This document shows positions 16,177 through 24,152 of a stretch of DNA of 64,000 nt, in pieces. Source of the DNA: UBA1494_A sp963973975 (GTDB lineage Bacteria > Bacteroidota > Bacteroidia > Flavobacteriales_E > Vicingaceae); the NCBI GenBank assembly GCA_963973975.1, contig CAXBCF010000005.1:62001-126000 (forward strand), read 5' to 3'. A program made the position numbers and the translations under genes. The notes under the pieces are model-generated. The model ran no database searches and had not been told where the DNA came from. It saw only the letters and a program-made list of their open reading frames with translations. Position 1 is the first letter of the stretch; every line of letters begins with the position of its first letter.

Positions 16177-17533
16177 AACAAGTTTAATAATTCAGCGAGA
16201 ATACCTTACTAGAGTTAAAAAGAAGTCATTTATAATAATGAGTATTGTCGGGCCGATTTTAATTGCGGCTTTGATGGTAGTTCCTGCATGGTTGGCAATT
16301 CAAGATGAAGATTCTCAATTGGTTGAAGTAATTGATGAAACTGGGCTTTTTGTTAATCAACTAAAAAATTCAGATGAAATTACATTCGCCTATGAATTTA
16401 GAAGTTTAAAAGCTGCTCAAGACGATTTAAAAGAAAAAGGAAAATACACAGCAGTTTTACATATTCCTAAAGTGGTAGTGACCTTGCCAAAAACGGTTCA
16501 ACTTTTTTATGATAGCAAGCCTAAGAGCAGTTCTATTTCCTATATGGAAAATGAAATTGCCAAAGTGATTGAGAATAAAAAACTGCAAGACATGTATAAT
16601 TTGAGTGTCGATCAGATTTCAGGTTTAAGACCACCAGTAAAAATCACCTCAAACAAACTAAAAGACTTGAGCGATCAAGCTGCAGATGGAGAAGCTTTTG
16701 AAAAAACGGCAGGGGGATTAGCAACAGGAGTGGGGTTTGTACTTGCATTTTTTATTTACATGTTTATTTTCTTATTCGGTGTGCAAGTGATGCGTGGAGT
16801 AATTGAAGAAAAAACAAATCGAATTGTTGAGGTAATTATTTCATCAGTAAAACCTTTTCAATTAATGATGGGAAAAATAATCGGAGTTGCCTTAGTTGCC
16901 ATTACTCAAGTTTTAATTTGGGTTGTGTTGAGTACAGTAATTATTGGTGGGGTTCAGTCCTTTTTTAAGGATGATTTAATGGCTTCTAAAAAACAAGATT
17001 TGAAAAAAATGGAGCAGTTTAATCCTGCTCTTGAAGAAGAAGGGCAGCAAATAGAAGAAAGTAAAGGTCAAAGTATGATGCAAGAAATCAATACCAAATT
17101 GCAACAAATTAATTTTCCATTGGTGATTGCGTGTTTTATTTTTTACTTCTTAGGAGGATACCTTTTATATGGTTCGCTTTTCGCAGCAATTGGAGCAGCT
17201 GTAGATAGTGAGGCAGACACCCAACAGTTCATGTTCCCAATAACAGTCCCTTTAATTATTGCTCTTGCCATTGCACAAGTAGTTTTAGATAACCCAGATG
17301 GGAGTTTAGCCTTTTGGGCCTCAATTATTCCATTTACTTCACCCATTATTATGATGATTCGAATACCAGTTGGGGTGCATTATTTAGAATTACTACTTTC
17401 TATGGGAATTTTAATCATTACTTTTATTGGCACTACATGGATGGCAGGAAGAATTTACCGAACAGGCATTTTAATGTATGGTAAAAAAGTAAACTTTAAA
17501 GAGCTTGGTAAATGGCTTTTTCATAAATCATAA
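16169..17533 (+). CDS. ABC-2 type permease (NatB-like)
   Basis: 454 residues. The opening SLIIQREYLTRVKKKSFIIM and one membrane helix are followed by an extracytoplasmic region of about 150 residues, then a cluster of five or so helices from about residue 185. The motif GVIEEKTNRIVEVIISSVKP is a hallmark of ABC-2/NatB permeases. A soluble, acidic, Gln/Glu-rich insertion lies between the second and third C-terminal helices (about 270-310). It overlaps the ATPase gene and is followed 2 bp later by the response-regulator gene. Confidence 0.88.
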   Translation: MNKTSLIIQREYLTRVKKKSFIIMSIVGPILIAALMVVPAWLAIQDEDSQLVEVIDETGLFVNQLKNSDEITFAYEFRSLKAAQDDLKEKGKYTAVLHIPKVVVTLPKTVQLFYDSKPKSSSISYMENEIAKVIENKKLQDMYNLSVDQISGLRPPVKITSNKLKDLSDQAADGEAFEKTAGGLATGVGFVLAFFIYMFIFLFGVQVMRGVIEEKTNRIVEVIISSVKPFQLMMGKIIGVALVAITQVLIWVVLSTVIIGGVQSFFKDDLMASKKQDLKKMEQFNPALEEEGQQIEESKGQSMMQEINTKLQQINFPLVIACFIFYFLGGYLLYGSLFAAIGAAVDSEADTQQFMFPITVPLIIALAIAQVVLDNPDGSLAFWASIIPFTSPIIMMIRIPVGVHYLELLLSMGILIITFIGTTWMAGRIYRTGILMYGKKVNFKELGKWLFHKS

Positions 17534-17535
17534 GT

Positions 17536-18702
17536 ATGAATACAATATTAGTAGTTGATGATGATCGCCCTATAAGAAGTACTTTGCGCGAAATTTTAGA
17601 ATTTGAAAAGTTTAAAGTTGAGGAAGCTGAGAATGGGGAGGAAGCATTAGAAAAAGTAAAAAATCAAAAATTTGACCTTGTGCTCTGTGATATAAAAATG
17701 CCAAAAATGGATGGCATTGAGGTATTGGAGAAATTGCAAGAAATGCAGCACGACCTTCCAGTAGTCATGATTTCAGGACATGGAACTATTGAAACAGCAG
17801 TAGAGGCAATTAAAATGGGTGCTTTTGATTTTATTGCCAAGCCATTAGATTTAAATCGACTGTTGGTTACAGTTAGAAATGCATTGGATAAAAGTGAGTT
17901 GGTTCAAGAAACCAAAACTTTACGTAAAAAAGTTCACTTAAGTAAACTCAATGATATAGTCGGAGAAAGTAAAGCAATTCAAGAAGTTAAATCCTTAATT
18001 GCAAAAGTTGCACCCACAGAAGCTAGGGTTTTAATTACCGGTGGAAATGGAACAGGAAAAGAATTGGTCGCTAGAAATTTACACCAAAACAGTGATCGAA
18101 AAAATGCTCCATTTGTTGAGGTTAATTGTGCAGCAATTCCATCAGAGTTAATTGAAAGTGAGCTTTTTGGTCATGAGAAAGGGGCATTTACTTCTGCAGT
18201 TAAACAAAAGTTGGGGAAATTTGAACAAGCAGAAGGTGGAACCTTATTTTTAGATGAAATAGGTGACATGAGTGCTTCGGCTCAAGCTAAAGTCTTGAGA
18301 GCCTTGCAAGAAAATAAAATTAGCAGAGTAGGGGGAGAAAAAGATATAAAAGTAAACGTTCGAATCTTAGCCGCTACCAATAAAGATTTAAAAAAGGAAA
18401 TTGTATCAGGAAATTTTCGAGAAGATTTGTACCATCGATTGAGTGTAATCCTAATTCCTGTTCCTGCATTGAGTGAGCGCAAAGAGGATATTCCTCTATT
18501 GACTGAGTTTTTTTTAGAACAATTGGTTCAAGAGCAAAACTTACCTGCAAAAACCTTCCATAAGAAAGCATTAGAATCTCTAAAAGAATTTAACTGGCCT
18601 GGGAATATTCGAGAATTGAGAAATGTAATAGAACGCCTATTAATTTTAGGAGGAGATCAAATTTCTGAAAATGACGTTGAACGTTATGTAAAAGTCAAGT
18701 AA
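17536..18702 (+). CDS. Sigma54-activating response regulator lacking a DNA-binding domain
   Basis: 388 residues. The receiver domain (1-120) has the acidic pair VVDDD and phospho-acceptor Asp52 in VLCDIKMPKMDG. The AAA+ domain (about 140-365) has Walker A GGNGTGKE and the sigma54 loop HEKGAFTSA; GTLFLDEIGDMS and FREDLYHRLSV follow. It stops at NDVERYVKVK where NtrC-family proteins normally continue about 70 residues into a Fis-type helix-turn-helix. No out-of-frame remnant of that domain is seen downstream. It should activate RpoN without binding enhancers, as reported for FlgR and CtcC. It begins 2 bp after the ABC permease, so it is probably cotranscribed. The NtrY-like kinase at 2034-5630 is a possible partner. 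Confidence 0.88.
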   Translation: MNTILVVDDDRPIRSTLREILEFEKFKVEEAENGEEALEKVKNQKFDLVLCDIKMPKMDGIEVLEKLQEMQHDLPVVMISGHGTIETAVEAIKMGAFDFIAKPLDLNRLLVTVRNALDKSELVQETKTLRKKVHLSKLNDIVGESKAIQEVKSLIAKVAPTEARVLITGGNGTGKELVARNLHQNSDRKNAPFVEVNCAAIPSELIESELFGHEKGAFTSAVKQKLGKFEQAEGGTLFLDEIGDMSASAQAKVLRALQENKISRVGGEKDIKVNVRILAATNKDLKKEIVSGNFREDLYHRLSVILIPVPALSERKEDIPLLTEFFLEQLVQEQNLPAKTFHKKALESLKEFNWPGNIRELRNVIERLLILGGDQISENDVERYVKVK

Positions 18703-18849
18703 TTAATTTATAAATGCTTTTTTTCTTTAAGACTCTCCAAAAAAAGTAACTGATTGTAAACTAAGTCACAAGTGTCCGAGAAAAAGTATTTTATAAAAAC
18801 GAATGTTGATTTTTAAGCTGTCCCTAGAATTTGTTTTTTGGAAAATGAA

Positions 18850-18919
18850 ATAAATTCTTAGAGAAACCGAGAAGCTTCCATCTGTGATGGAAGATCACTC
18901 GGCTGAACTTAGGATTTAT
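18850..18919. ncRNA. Candidate structured RNA element, function unknown
   Basis: Nested complementary arms: outer ATAAATTCTTAG (18850-18861) with CTTAGGATTTAT (18908-18919), having one wobble and one mismatch; middle CCGAG (18867-18871) with CTCGG (18898-18902); apical CTTCCATC (18875-18882), loop TGT, GATGGAAG (18886-18893). The internal loops are AGAAA/CTGAA and AAG/ATCA. There is no U-tract directly after it, so it is not a simple terminator. It lies upstream of the desaturase promoter, so it is not in that leader. It could be a 3' UTR element of the regulator operon, a small RNA, or a repeat. Strand is undetermined. Confidence 0.45.
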
Positions 18920-18967
18920 AAAATTTGGAAAAAATAAAAATTCAAAGGACGAGTTTTTTTTGTTTCG

Positions 18968-18988
18968 TTTTTTTCACGGCGAAAAAAA
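18968..18988. repeat. A/T-rich hairpin
   Basis: TTTTTTTC (18968-18975), loop ACGGC, GAAAAAAA (18981-18988). An 8-bp stem of almost pure A/T; it could act as a weak terminator in either direction or be chance in AT-rich DNA. Confidence 0.35.
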
Positions 18989-19167
18989 TGAAAATTATAC
19001 ATTTTTAAAAAGTACCCACATTGATTTAAATAGCTCAATTGAAATAGTTTGATTTTTAAAAAAATAATTTAAAATCAAGTAGTTAAATCGAAAAAATTTT
19101 GTAATATTAGATAAATATATTGCTTTTATCGGACAAAAATGAAACTAAGTTTCAAATATTGTATTAA

Positions 19168-19199
19168 TTTGACTAGCTATCTTATAATGGTTAGCTTTG
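19168..19199 (+). promoter_or_regulatory. Bacteroidota-type promoter of the desaturase gene
   Basis: TTTG at 19168-19171, a 20-nt spacer and TAGCTTTG at 19192-19199, an excellent match to the -33/-7 consensus. Predicted transcription start is about 30 nt before the ATG at 19238. Confidence 0.68.
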
Positions 19200-19237
19200 T
19201 AAACATTAGTATTAATTCATTGAGCTAAATTTATTGA

Positions 19238-20305
19238 ATGGCATTTATTGAAAAAATTCTCCAAGAGCCTTCCTATGGTTGGAAAGACGAAAAAGGCAAC
19301 CTTATAATACCAACAACCAAACAATTATTTAAAGAAGCTTTCCGTCGAATAAATATTTTCAAATCCACCACTAATTGGATTTCACTCATAAGTTGGGTGA
19401 TGGCAATTACGATGTTACCTTTCTTTTATTTTTTCTTAGTTGAGTTTTTTAGTATTCCGCTTTTAATTTTCTTTTTGGTGTATGCCATGATCATCATGAG
19501 TACCCATGGTACTATTTGGTTTCACAGGTATTGTACTCATAAATCCTTTACATTTAGTCATCCAATTTTTAGGTTTATCACTCAAAACTTAGTGATTAAA
19601 ACTTTTCCTGAAGAAATTTATGTTGTTTCTCATCACGTTCATCATGCATTGTCTGATGAGCCAGGTGACCCATACAATGCCAAAGCAGGCTTTTTATATT
19701 GCATGTTATCTGATGTCAATCACCAAAGCATTGCAGAAGATTTAACTGAACCTGAATACAATCGTCTCCAAACTTTTTTGAATCATACTGGAGTTAAGTT
19801 AAATTCTTATAAGTCATACTTGAAATGGGGTTCATTGGCTACTGTAGGTTACACAGTAGGTCTATGGGTATTAAATTGGGCATTTTGGTATGCTGCTTTT
19901 TACTTTATTGGTGGGCATGGTTTGGCTTGTGCAGCATTTAGTGCAGCCATGTTTTGGTTTGTTTTGGTACGAGCTTTTAATTATACCGGACACGGAAAAG
20001 GAGAAGTGAAACACATCGATGGAATTGATTTTGACCGCAGAAATTTATCCATAAATCAAACCAGACCTGGATTGTTTTCAGGTGAATGGCACAACAATCA
20101 TCATCTTTTCCCAGGAAGTGCAAGAGCAGGATTTCTTCCTTTTCAGATTGATTTAGCTTGGATATACATATATCTATTAAGTAAAGTTGGAGCTGTAGAT
20201 TCTTATCAGGATTCCAAAGCTGCTTTTATGAAAAAGTATGTACAAAAAAATGCGCAAAAAGAAGTGGTTATCAAAGATGTAGCTTCGGCTGAGTCCTCGA
20301 ATTAA
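19238..20305 (+). CDS. Acyl-CoA / fatty acid desaturase
   Basis: 355-residue integral membrane di-iron enzyme that introduces a cis double bond into acyl chains, adjusting membrane fluidity. All three histidine boxes are present: HRYCTH (in WFHRYCTHKSF), HHVHH (in VVSHHVHHALSDEP) and HNNHH (in GEWHNNHHLFPGSA). A further His in NYTGHGKG is also typical of delta-9 desaturases. Hydrophobic helices flank the boxes at about 45-100 and 200-250. It is a single-gene unit with its own promoter upstream. Acyl-CoA versus acyl-lipid substrate cannot be told from sequence. Confidence 0.9.
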   Translation: MAFIEKILQEPSYGWKDEKGNLIIPTTKQLFKEAFRRINIFKSTTNWISLISWVMAITMLPFFYFFLVEFFSIPLLIFFLVYAMIIMSTHGTIWFHRYCTHKSFTFSHPIFRFITQNLVIKTFPEEIYVVSHHVHHALSDEPGDPYNAKAGFLYCMLSDVNHQSIAEDLTEPEYNRLQTFLNHTGVKLNSYKSYLKWGSLATVGYTVGLWVLNWAFWYAAFYFIGGHGLACAAFSAAMFWFVLVRAFNYTGHGKGEVKHIDGIDFDRRNLSINQTRPGLFSGEWHNNHHLFPGSARAGFLPFQIDLAWIYIYLLSKVGAVDSYQDSKAAFMKKYVQKNAQKEVVIKDVASAESSN

Positions 20306-20356
20306 TTTATCAATTCTTTCTTAATCATATCTTTTCTTTTTTTTAAAGAAAAAGCT

Positions 20357-20364
20357 TATCTTTG
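20357..20364 (+). promoter_or_regulatory. Candidate -7 box TATCTTTG for rpsP operon
   Basis: TATCTTTG fits TAnnTTTG, about 40 nt before the rpsP ATG. The expected -33 region is T-rich but has no exact TTG. Confidence 0.5.
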
Positions 20365-20404
20365 CCCGCTTAAAAAATTTATTATTTATTAATTGTAACG
20401 TATT

Positions 20405-21067
20405 ATGCCTACAAAGATTAGATTACAAAGACATGGAAAAAAGAAGTATGCTTACTTTCATGTAGTAATCGCTGACAGTCGTGCCCCACGAGATGGGAAG
20501 TTTATTGAGAAAATAGGTACCTATAACCCAAACACTAACCCTGCAACCATTGATATCGATTTCGATCGATCATTGACTTGGGTGAAGAAAGGAGCTCAGC
20601 CTACCGAAACAGTGAAAGCTTTGCTTTCTTACAAAGGAGTGATTTATAAAAATCACCTTGATAAAGGAGTAGATAAAGGAGCTTTTTCGCAAGAAGATGC
20701 TGAGAAAAAGTTTGAAGCTTGGTTGCAAGAAAAAGAAGACAAAATCACTTCTAAGAAAGACAAATTGAGTGCTTCTGTTCAAGAAGAAACCAAGAAACGC
20801 TTAGCAGCTGAAAAAGAAATCAACGAGAAAAGAGCTGCTTCAATCTCTGCAAAACTTCAAGATACTGCTTCTGAAGTTGCTGAATCTGTAGCTGATGCTG
20901 CTGAATCTGCTGTTGACACAGTTAGTGAAACTGCTGAAGCTGTAGCAGATGCTGTTGAAGAAAAAGTTGAAGAAGTAAAAGAAGCAATCTCAAGTGAGAA
21001 AGAAGTCGCTACTGAAGAAACAAAAGAAGAAGAAAATAAGGAAGACGAAAAAAAATCTGCTGAATAA
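20405..21067 (+). CDS. rpsP: 30S ribosomal protein S16 with long acidic/Ala-rich C-terminal tail
   Basis: Residues 1 to about 85 are a complete S16 (MPTKIRLQRHGKKKYAYFHV ... GTYNPN ... VKALLSYKGVIYKNHL), a small-subunit assembly protein. Typical S16 is 80-90 residues, but this one is 220. The extra part starts with a helical charged region (KFEAWLQEKEDKITSKKDKL). It then becomes a low-complexity tail of Ala, Glu, Val, Ser and Lys (residues about 150-220), probably a long helix or disordered. Bacteroidota S16 proteins often carry such extensions; their role is unknown. rimM follows within 10 bp, the classic pairing. Confidence 0.95.
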   Translation: MPTKIRLQRHGKKKYAYFHVVIADSRAPRDGKFIEKIGTYNPNTNPATIDIDFDRSLTWVKKGAQPTETVKALLSYKGVIYKNHLDKGVDKGAFSQEDAEKKFEAWLQEKEDKITSKKDKLSASVQEETKKRLAAEKEINEKRAASISAKLQDTASEVAESVADAAESAVDTVSETAEAVADAVEEKVEEVKEAISSEKEVATEETKEEENKEDEKKSAE

Positions 21068-21076
21068 AATAGACTC

Positions 21077-21616
21077 ATGCAATTAGATGAGTGTTTTTAC
21101 CTAGGATATTTTTCGAAAACCATTGGAACCAAAGGGGAATTAGCGTTAAAGTTAGACGTTGATTCCCCTTCTGATTATATCAACTTGAAGCAAGTTTTGG
21201 TTCAAATGAATTCAACAGACCATCAATTGGTTCCTTTCTTTGCCGTTAAAGCTGAGCTTCAAAACAATGGCAACTTGCGTTGCCAGTTTGAATCGATTGA
21301 TGATGCAAATTTTGCAAAGACAATGGTTGGGAAGTCTGTATTTTTACCACTTAGCAAACTAAAGCCTCTGGGTGAAAATCAATTTTACTTTCATGAAATT
21401 ATTGGCTATCAAGTCACTGATCTAGAATTTGGATTAATTGGACCAGTTTCTGAAGTGTTAGAATTTAACCATTCAAATTTACTGGTAGTTAAAAAAGAAG
21501 AGAAGGAAATTTTGATTCCCATCACTGATGAAATTATACTTAAAGTAGATAAAGTAAATCAGTCCCTTCAATTAAAATGCCCCGAAGGTCTGATTGAATT
21601 ATATCTTGAAAACTAA
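21077..21616 (+). CDS. rimM: Ribosome maturation factor RimM
   Basis: 179 residues. It opens CFYLGYFSKTIGTKGELALK, the RimM N-terminal beta-barrel signature, and its C-terminal half is a PRC-barrel (FYFHEIIGYQVTDLEFGLIG ... LLVVKKEEKEILIPI). RimM binds S19 and helps 30S head maturation. The gene is directly downstream of rpsP as in most bacteria, and its 3' end overlaps the trmN6-like gene by 23 bp. Confidence 0.93.
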   Translation: MQLDECFYLGYFSKTIGTKGELALKLDVDSPSDYINLKQVLVQMNSTDHQLVPFFAVKAELQNNGNLRCQFESIDDANFAKTMVGKSVFLPLSKLKPLGENQFYFHEIIGYQVTDLEFGLIGPVSEVLEFNHSNLLVVKKEEKEILIPITDEIILKVDKVNQSLQLKCPEGLIELYLEN

Positions 21617-22319
21617 GTCAAAGCCTTTTCATTTCAAACAATTTTCCATTGAGCACGATCGCTGTGCTATGAAAGTAGGTACAGATGGGGTTCTACTCGG
21701 TGCATGGTCTACTATTTTTCAAAATGACAGTGTTTTAGATATTGGAACAGGAAGTGGATTAATTGCGCTGATGCTAGCCCAAAGGGGTGGAAAGCTCATC
21801 GATGCAGTTGAAATTGATTTAATGGCTAGTGAGCAAGCAAAAGAGAATTTTTTGAGAAGTCCATGGCAGGAAAAGCTAAATGCACATTGTATTTCAATTA
21901 CTTCATTTAAGCCAAGTGTTGACGAAGGCTACGATTTAATAGTTACAAATCCACCTTTTTTTGAGTCTAATGAATTAACTGACGAACGAAATATTGCAAG
22001 AGCGCAAAATAAATTAACTCATAGTGAATTGATCCATTCAGTCAGTGAGTTACTTCATAAGAATGGCCGTTTTACAGTTGTGTTACCTTTTCAAATTACG
22101 GGTAATTTTATTGAAATAGCAGCCCAAAAAAAATTACTTCTAACTAGACGGTGTGAAGTGAAGGGCATGAATGCATTAAAACCAAGCAGAGTGTTGCTTC
22201 AGTTTGAATTTAAAGAGTTGCCGCTTCAAAAATCCAGTCTAACAATTGAAACAACTAAAAGACACGAATATTCAGAAGAATATCGTGAATTAATGGCCGA
22301 CTATTTAACTATTTTCTAA
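21594..22319 (+). CDS. tRNA1(Val) (adenine-37-N6)-methyltransferase TrmN6-type
   Basis: About 241 residues. It carries CAMKVGTDGVLLGAW, SAM-binding VLDIGTGSGLIALMLAQR and catalytic NPPFF (in LIVTNPPFFESNEL), the combination found in the YfiC/TrmN6 family, which methylates A37 of tRNA-Val. No ATG fits; TTG at 21594 or TTG at 21606 must be used. The first overlaps rimM by 23 bp, the second by 11 bp, and both imply translational coupling in the rpsP-rimM operon. Its stop overlaps the convergent HAD gene by 4 bp. Confidence 0.85.
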   Translation: MNYILKTKSKPFHFKQFSIEHDRCAMKVGTDGVLLGAWSTIFQNDSVLDIGTGSGLIALMLAQRGGKLIDAVEIDLMASEQAKENFLRSPWQEKLNAHCISITSFKPSVDEGYDLIVTNPPFFESNELTDERNIARAQNKLTHSELIHSVSELLHKNGRFTVVLPFQITGNFIEIAAQKKLLLTRRCEVKGMNALKPSRVLLQFEFKELPLQKSSLTIETTKRHEYSEEYRELMADYLTIF

Positions 22320-22873
22320 AGTCCTTTTGCTTTAGTAATGATTTGGCTAAAATCCCACAAGCTTTTGCAAACTAAGTCAGCTTCTTTTAGCTGAAGGTTT
22401 TCATTTTCATTGATATAAACAGTATACATGCCAACTCTTTTGCCCATTTGCATGTCTGATAGTGAATCTCCCACCATGATGGATTTTTTAAAATCGATTT
22501 CCGGATAATCCCTACGAGCTTCCTCAGCCATTCCCGTATTTGGTTTGCGGTATATCGAATTGTCTTCAGCCAAAGTAGGGCTGTAGTAGATAGAATCAAT
22601 TTTCCCACCTTTATTAATTACTTCAGATTGCATGTAATTATGAACTTCCTTGAGCATATCATGGGTCATGATGCCTTTCCCAATTCCTTGTTGATTGGTA
22701 ACTACTAAGGTTCTTCCAAATAAACTAGTTAACTGTTCGATTGCTTCAAGTGCCAGGTATTCAAATTCGAATTCCGTTATTTTTTTGACATAATCACCCT
22801 CTAATTTTTTATTAATTACGCCGTCTCGGTCTAAAAATAAAGTCCAAGTTTTATTGATTGTAGTAAAGTCCAT
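22316..22873 (-). CDS. HAD-family phosphatase, GmhB/HisB-like
   Basis: About 185 residues from ATG 22873 (MDFTTINKTWTLFLDRDGVI). The longer frame from 22909 adds a non-homologous leader. Motif I is FLDRDGVINKK, motif II is VVTNQQGIGKG (the TNQ signature of the heptose-bisphosphate phosphatase/HisB-N group) and motif III/IV is SIMVGDSLSDMQMG. GmhB removes the 7-phosphate of D-glycero-D-manno-heptose 1,7-bisphosphate in LPS core synthesis. The usual Cys-rich zinc loop is not evident, so the exact substrate is uncertain. Confidence 0.8.
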   Translation of the reverse strand: MDFTTINKTWTLFLDRDGVINKKLEGDYVKKITEFEFEYLALEAIEQLTSLFGRTLVVTNQQGIGKGIMTHDMLKEVHNYMQSEVINKGGKIDSIYYSPTLAEDNSIYRKPNTGMAEEARRDYPEIDFKKSIMVGDSLSDMQMGKRVGMYTVYINENENLQLKEADLVCKSLWDFSQIITKAKGL

Positions 22874-22980
22874 TCTTATTTCAAGTATCAATTTGCAAAT
22901 AAACTGCAATTTGCGAATTTCGTTGCGAAAGTGTTAATATACAAATTTTACATCCCTACTTTTACAGAAATTAACTTATA

Positions 22981-24108
22981 GTGAAAATAATAATAGTCGG
23001 ACCGGCTTATCCTTATCGCGGAGGTATTGCAGATACCAATGAATCTTTTTGTACTGCATTAAATGAATTGGGTAACGATGCTTCTATTGTTACTTTTAGG
23101 TTACAGTATCCAAGTCTGTTTTTTCCTGGAAAAAGTCAGTATTCCAATGACCCTGCTCCCGAGAATTTAGAAATTAAAAGATGGATTAATTCTATCAATC
23201 CAATTAATTGGCTGATTGCAGCTAGAAAAATTAATCAGCTCAAAGCTGATTTGATTATTTTTCGCTACTGGACACCTTTTCTAGCTCCTTGTTTGGGTAG
23301 CATTGCAAGATTTTTATCTAAAAAAACAAAATTACTAGCACTTTGTGACAACATTGTTCCGCACGAACACAAGTGGTTTGATCGCTTATTTACTTCCTAC
23401 TTCGTAAAGCCCTTCGATGGATTTATTACTCTCTCAAAGCAAGTAGGAGAGGAGTTAAGTGACTTTACAAAAGCCCCTAGTTTTTATCAAGCACATCCTA
23501 TAAATTTGAATTTAGGAGCATCAATAGACAAGAGTTTAGCTAAAAGTAAATTAGGATTAGATGAACAAATAAATTATTTATTGTTTTTTGGATTGGTTCG
23601 CAAATACAAAGGCTTGGATTTAATGCTAAAAGCGATGGCTGAGCCAATTTTAGCCAATTTGAGTATTAAACTTTTAGTGGTTGGTGAATTTTACGATGAC
23701 CCTAATGAATACTACGATTTAATCGCTGAATTGAAATTGGATAATAAAGTTGAAATTCGAAATGAATTTATTGCCAATGAAGCGATTAAAGATTATTTCT
23801 CTGCATCTGATTTAGTCACTCAAACCTATCACACCGCTAGTCAAAGTGGAATCTCTCAGGTTGCCATGAACTTTGATAAGCCAATATTAGTTACCAATGT
23901 TGGTGGGCTTTCTGAAATTGTATTTGATGGTATATCAGGTTATGTAGTTGAAAAATCACCAGAAGCCATTGCAAAAGCGATATTGGATTTTTATAGCAAT
24001 TCAAGAGAAATGCCTTTTTCGAATGCAGTAGCACAGGAAAAGAAAAATTATAGCTGGCAGCGTTTTAGCGAAAAAACGATTGAATTTGTACAAACAATCG
24101 AAATATAG
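22981..24108 (+). CDS. GT4-family glycosyltransferase
   Basis: 375-residue GT-B glycosyltransferase. N-terminal motif IIIVGPAYPYRGGIADTNE; the C-terminal donor site has LLFFGLVRKYKGLDLMLKAM, and SQSGISQVAMNFDKPILVTN then GGLSEIV correspond to the E-x7-E region. The start is GTG at 22981. It probably transfers an activated sugar onto an envelope glycolipid or exopolysaccharide. It is divergent from the GmhB-like gene and convergent with the GT2 gene. Donor and acceptor are unknown. Confidence 0.87.
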   Translation: MKIIIVGPAYPYRGGIADTNESFCTALNELGNDASIVTFRLQYPSLFFPGKSQYSNDPAPENLEIKRWINSINPINWLIAARKINQLKADLIIFRYWTPFLAPCLGSIARFLSKKTKLLALCDNIVPHEHKWFDRLFTSYFVKPFDGFITLSKQVGEELSDFTKAPSFYQAHPINLNLGASIDKSLAKSKLGLDEQINYLLFFGLVRKYKGLDLMLKAMAEPILANLSIKLLVVGEFYDDPNEYYDLIAELKLDNKVEIRNEFIANEAIKDYFSASDLVTQTYHTASQSGISQVAMNFDKPILVTNVGGLSEIVFDGISGYVVEKSPEAIAKAILDFYSNSREMPFSNAVAQEKKNYSWQRFSEKTIEFVQTIEI

Positions 24109-24152
24109 CTATTTAATTGAAACTTGTAATACTTAAAAAATAGCAAGCCCTA

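Larger units (their letters stand above)
18703..19237. other. 535-bp gene-free intergenic region
   Basis: Very AT-rich, with no credible gene. It contains a three-tier stem-loop (18850-18919), an A/T-rich hairpin TTTTTTTC-ACGGC-GAAAAAAA (18968-18988), and a canonical Bacteroidota promoter (19168-19199) just ahead of the desaturase gene. The stretches 18703-18849 and 18990-19167 show nothing else I can name. Confidence 0.7.

Noticed and set aside
19139..19228. 29-codon reading frame MKLSFKYCINLTSYLIMVSF... ahead of the desaturase
   Set aside because: It overlaps the well-formed promoter at 19168-19199 and has no family resemblance; chance in AT-rich DNA is more likely.
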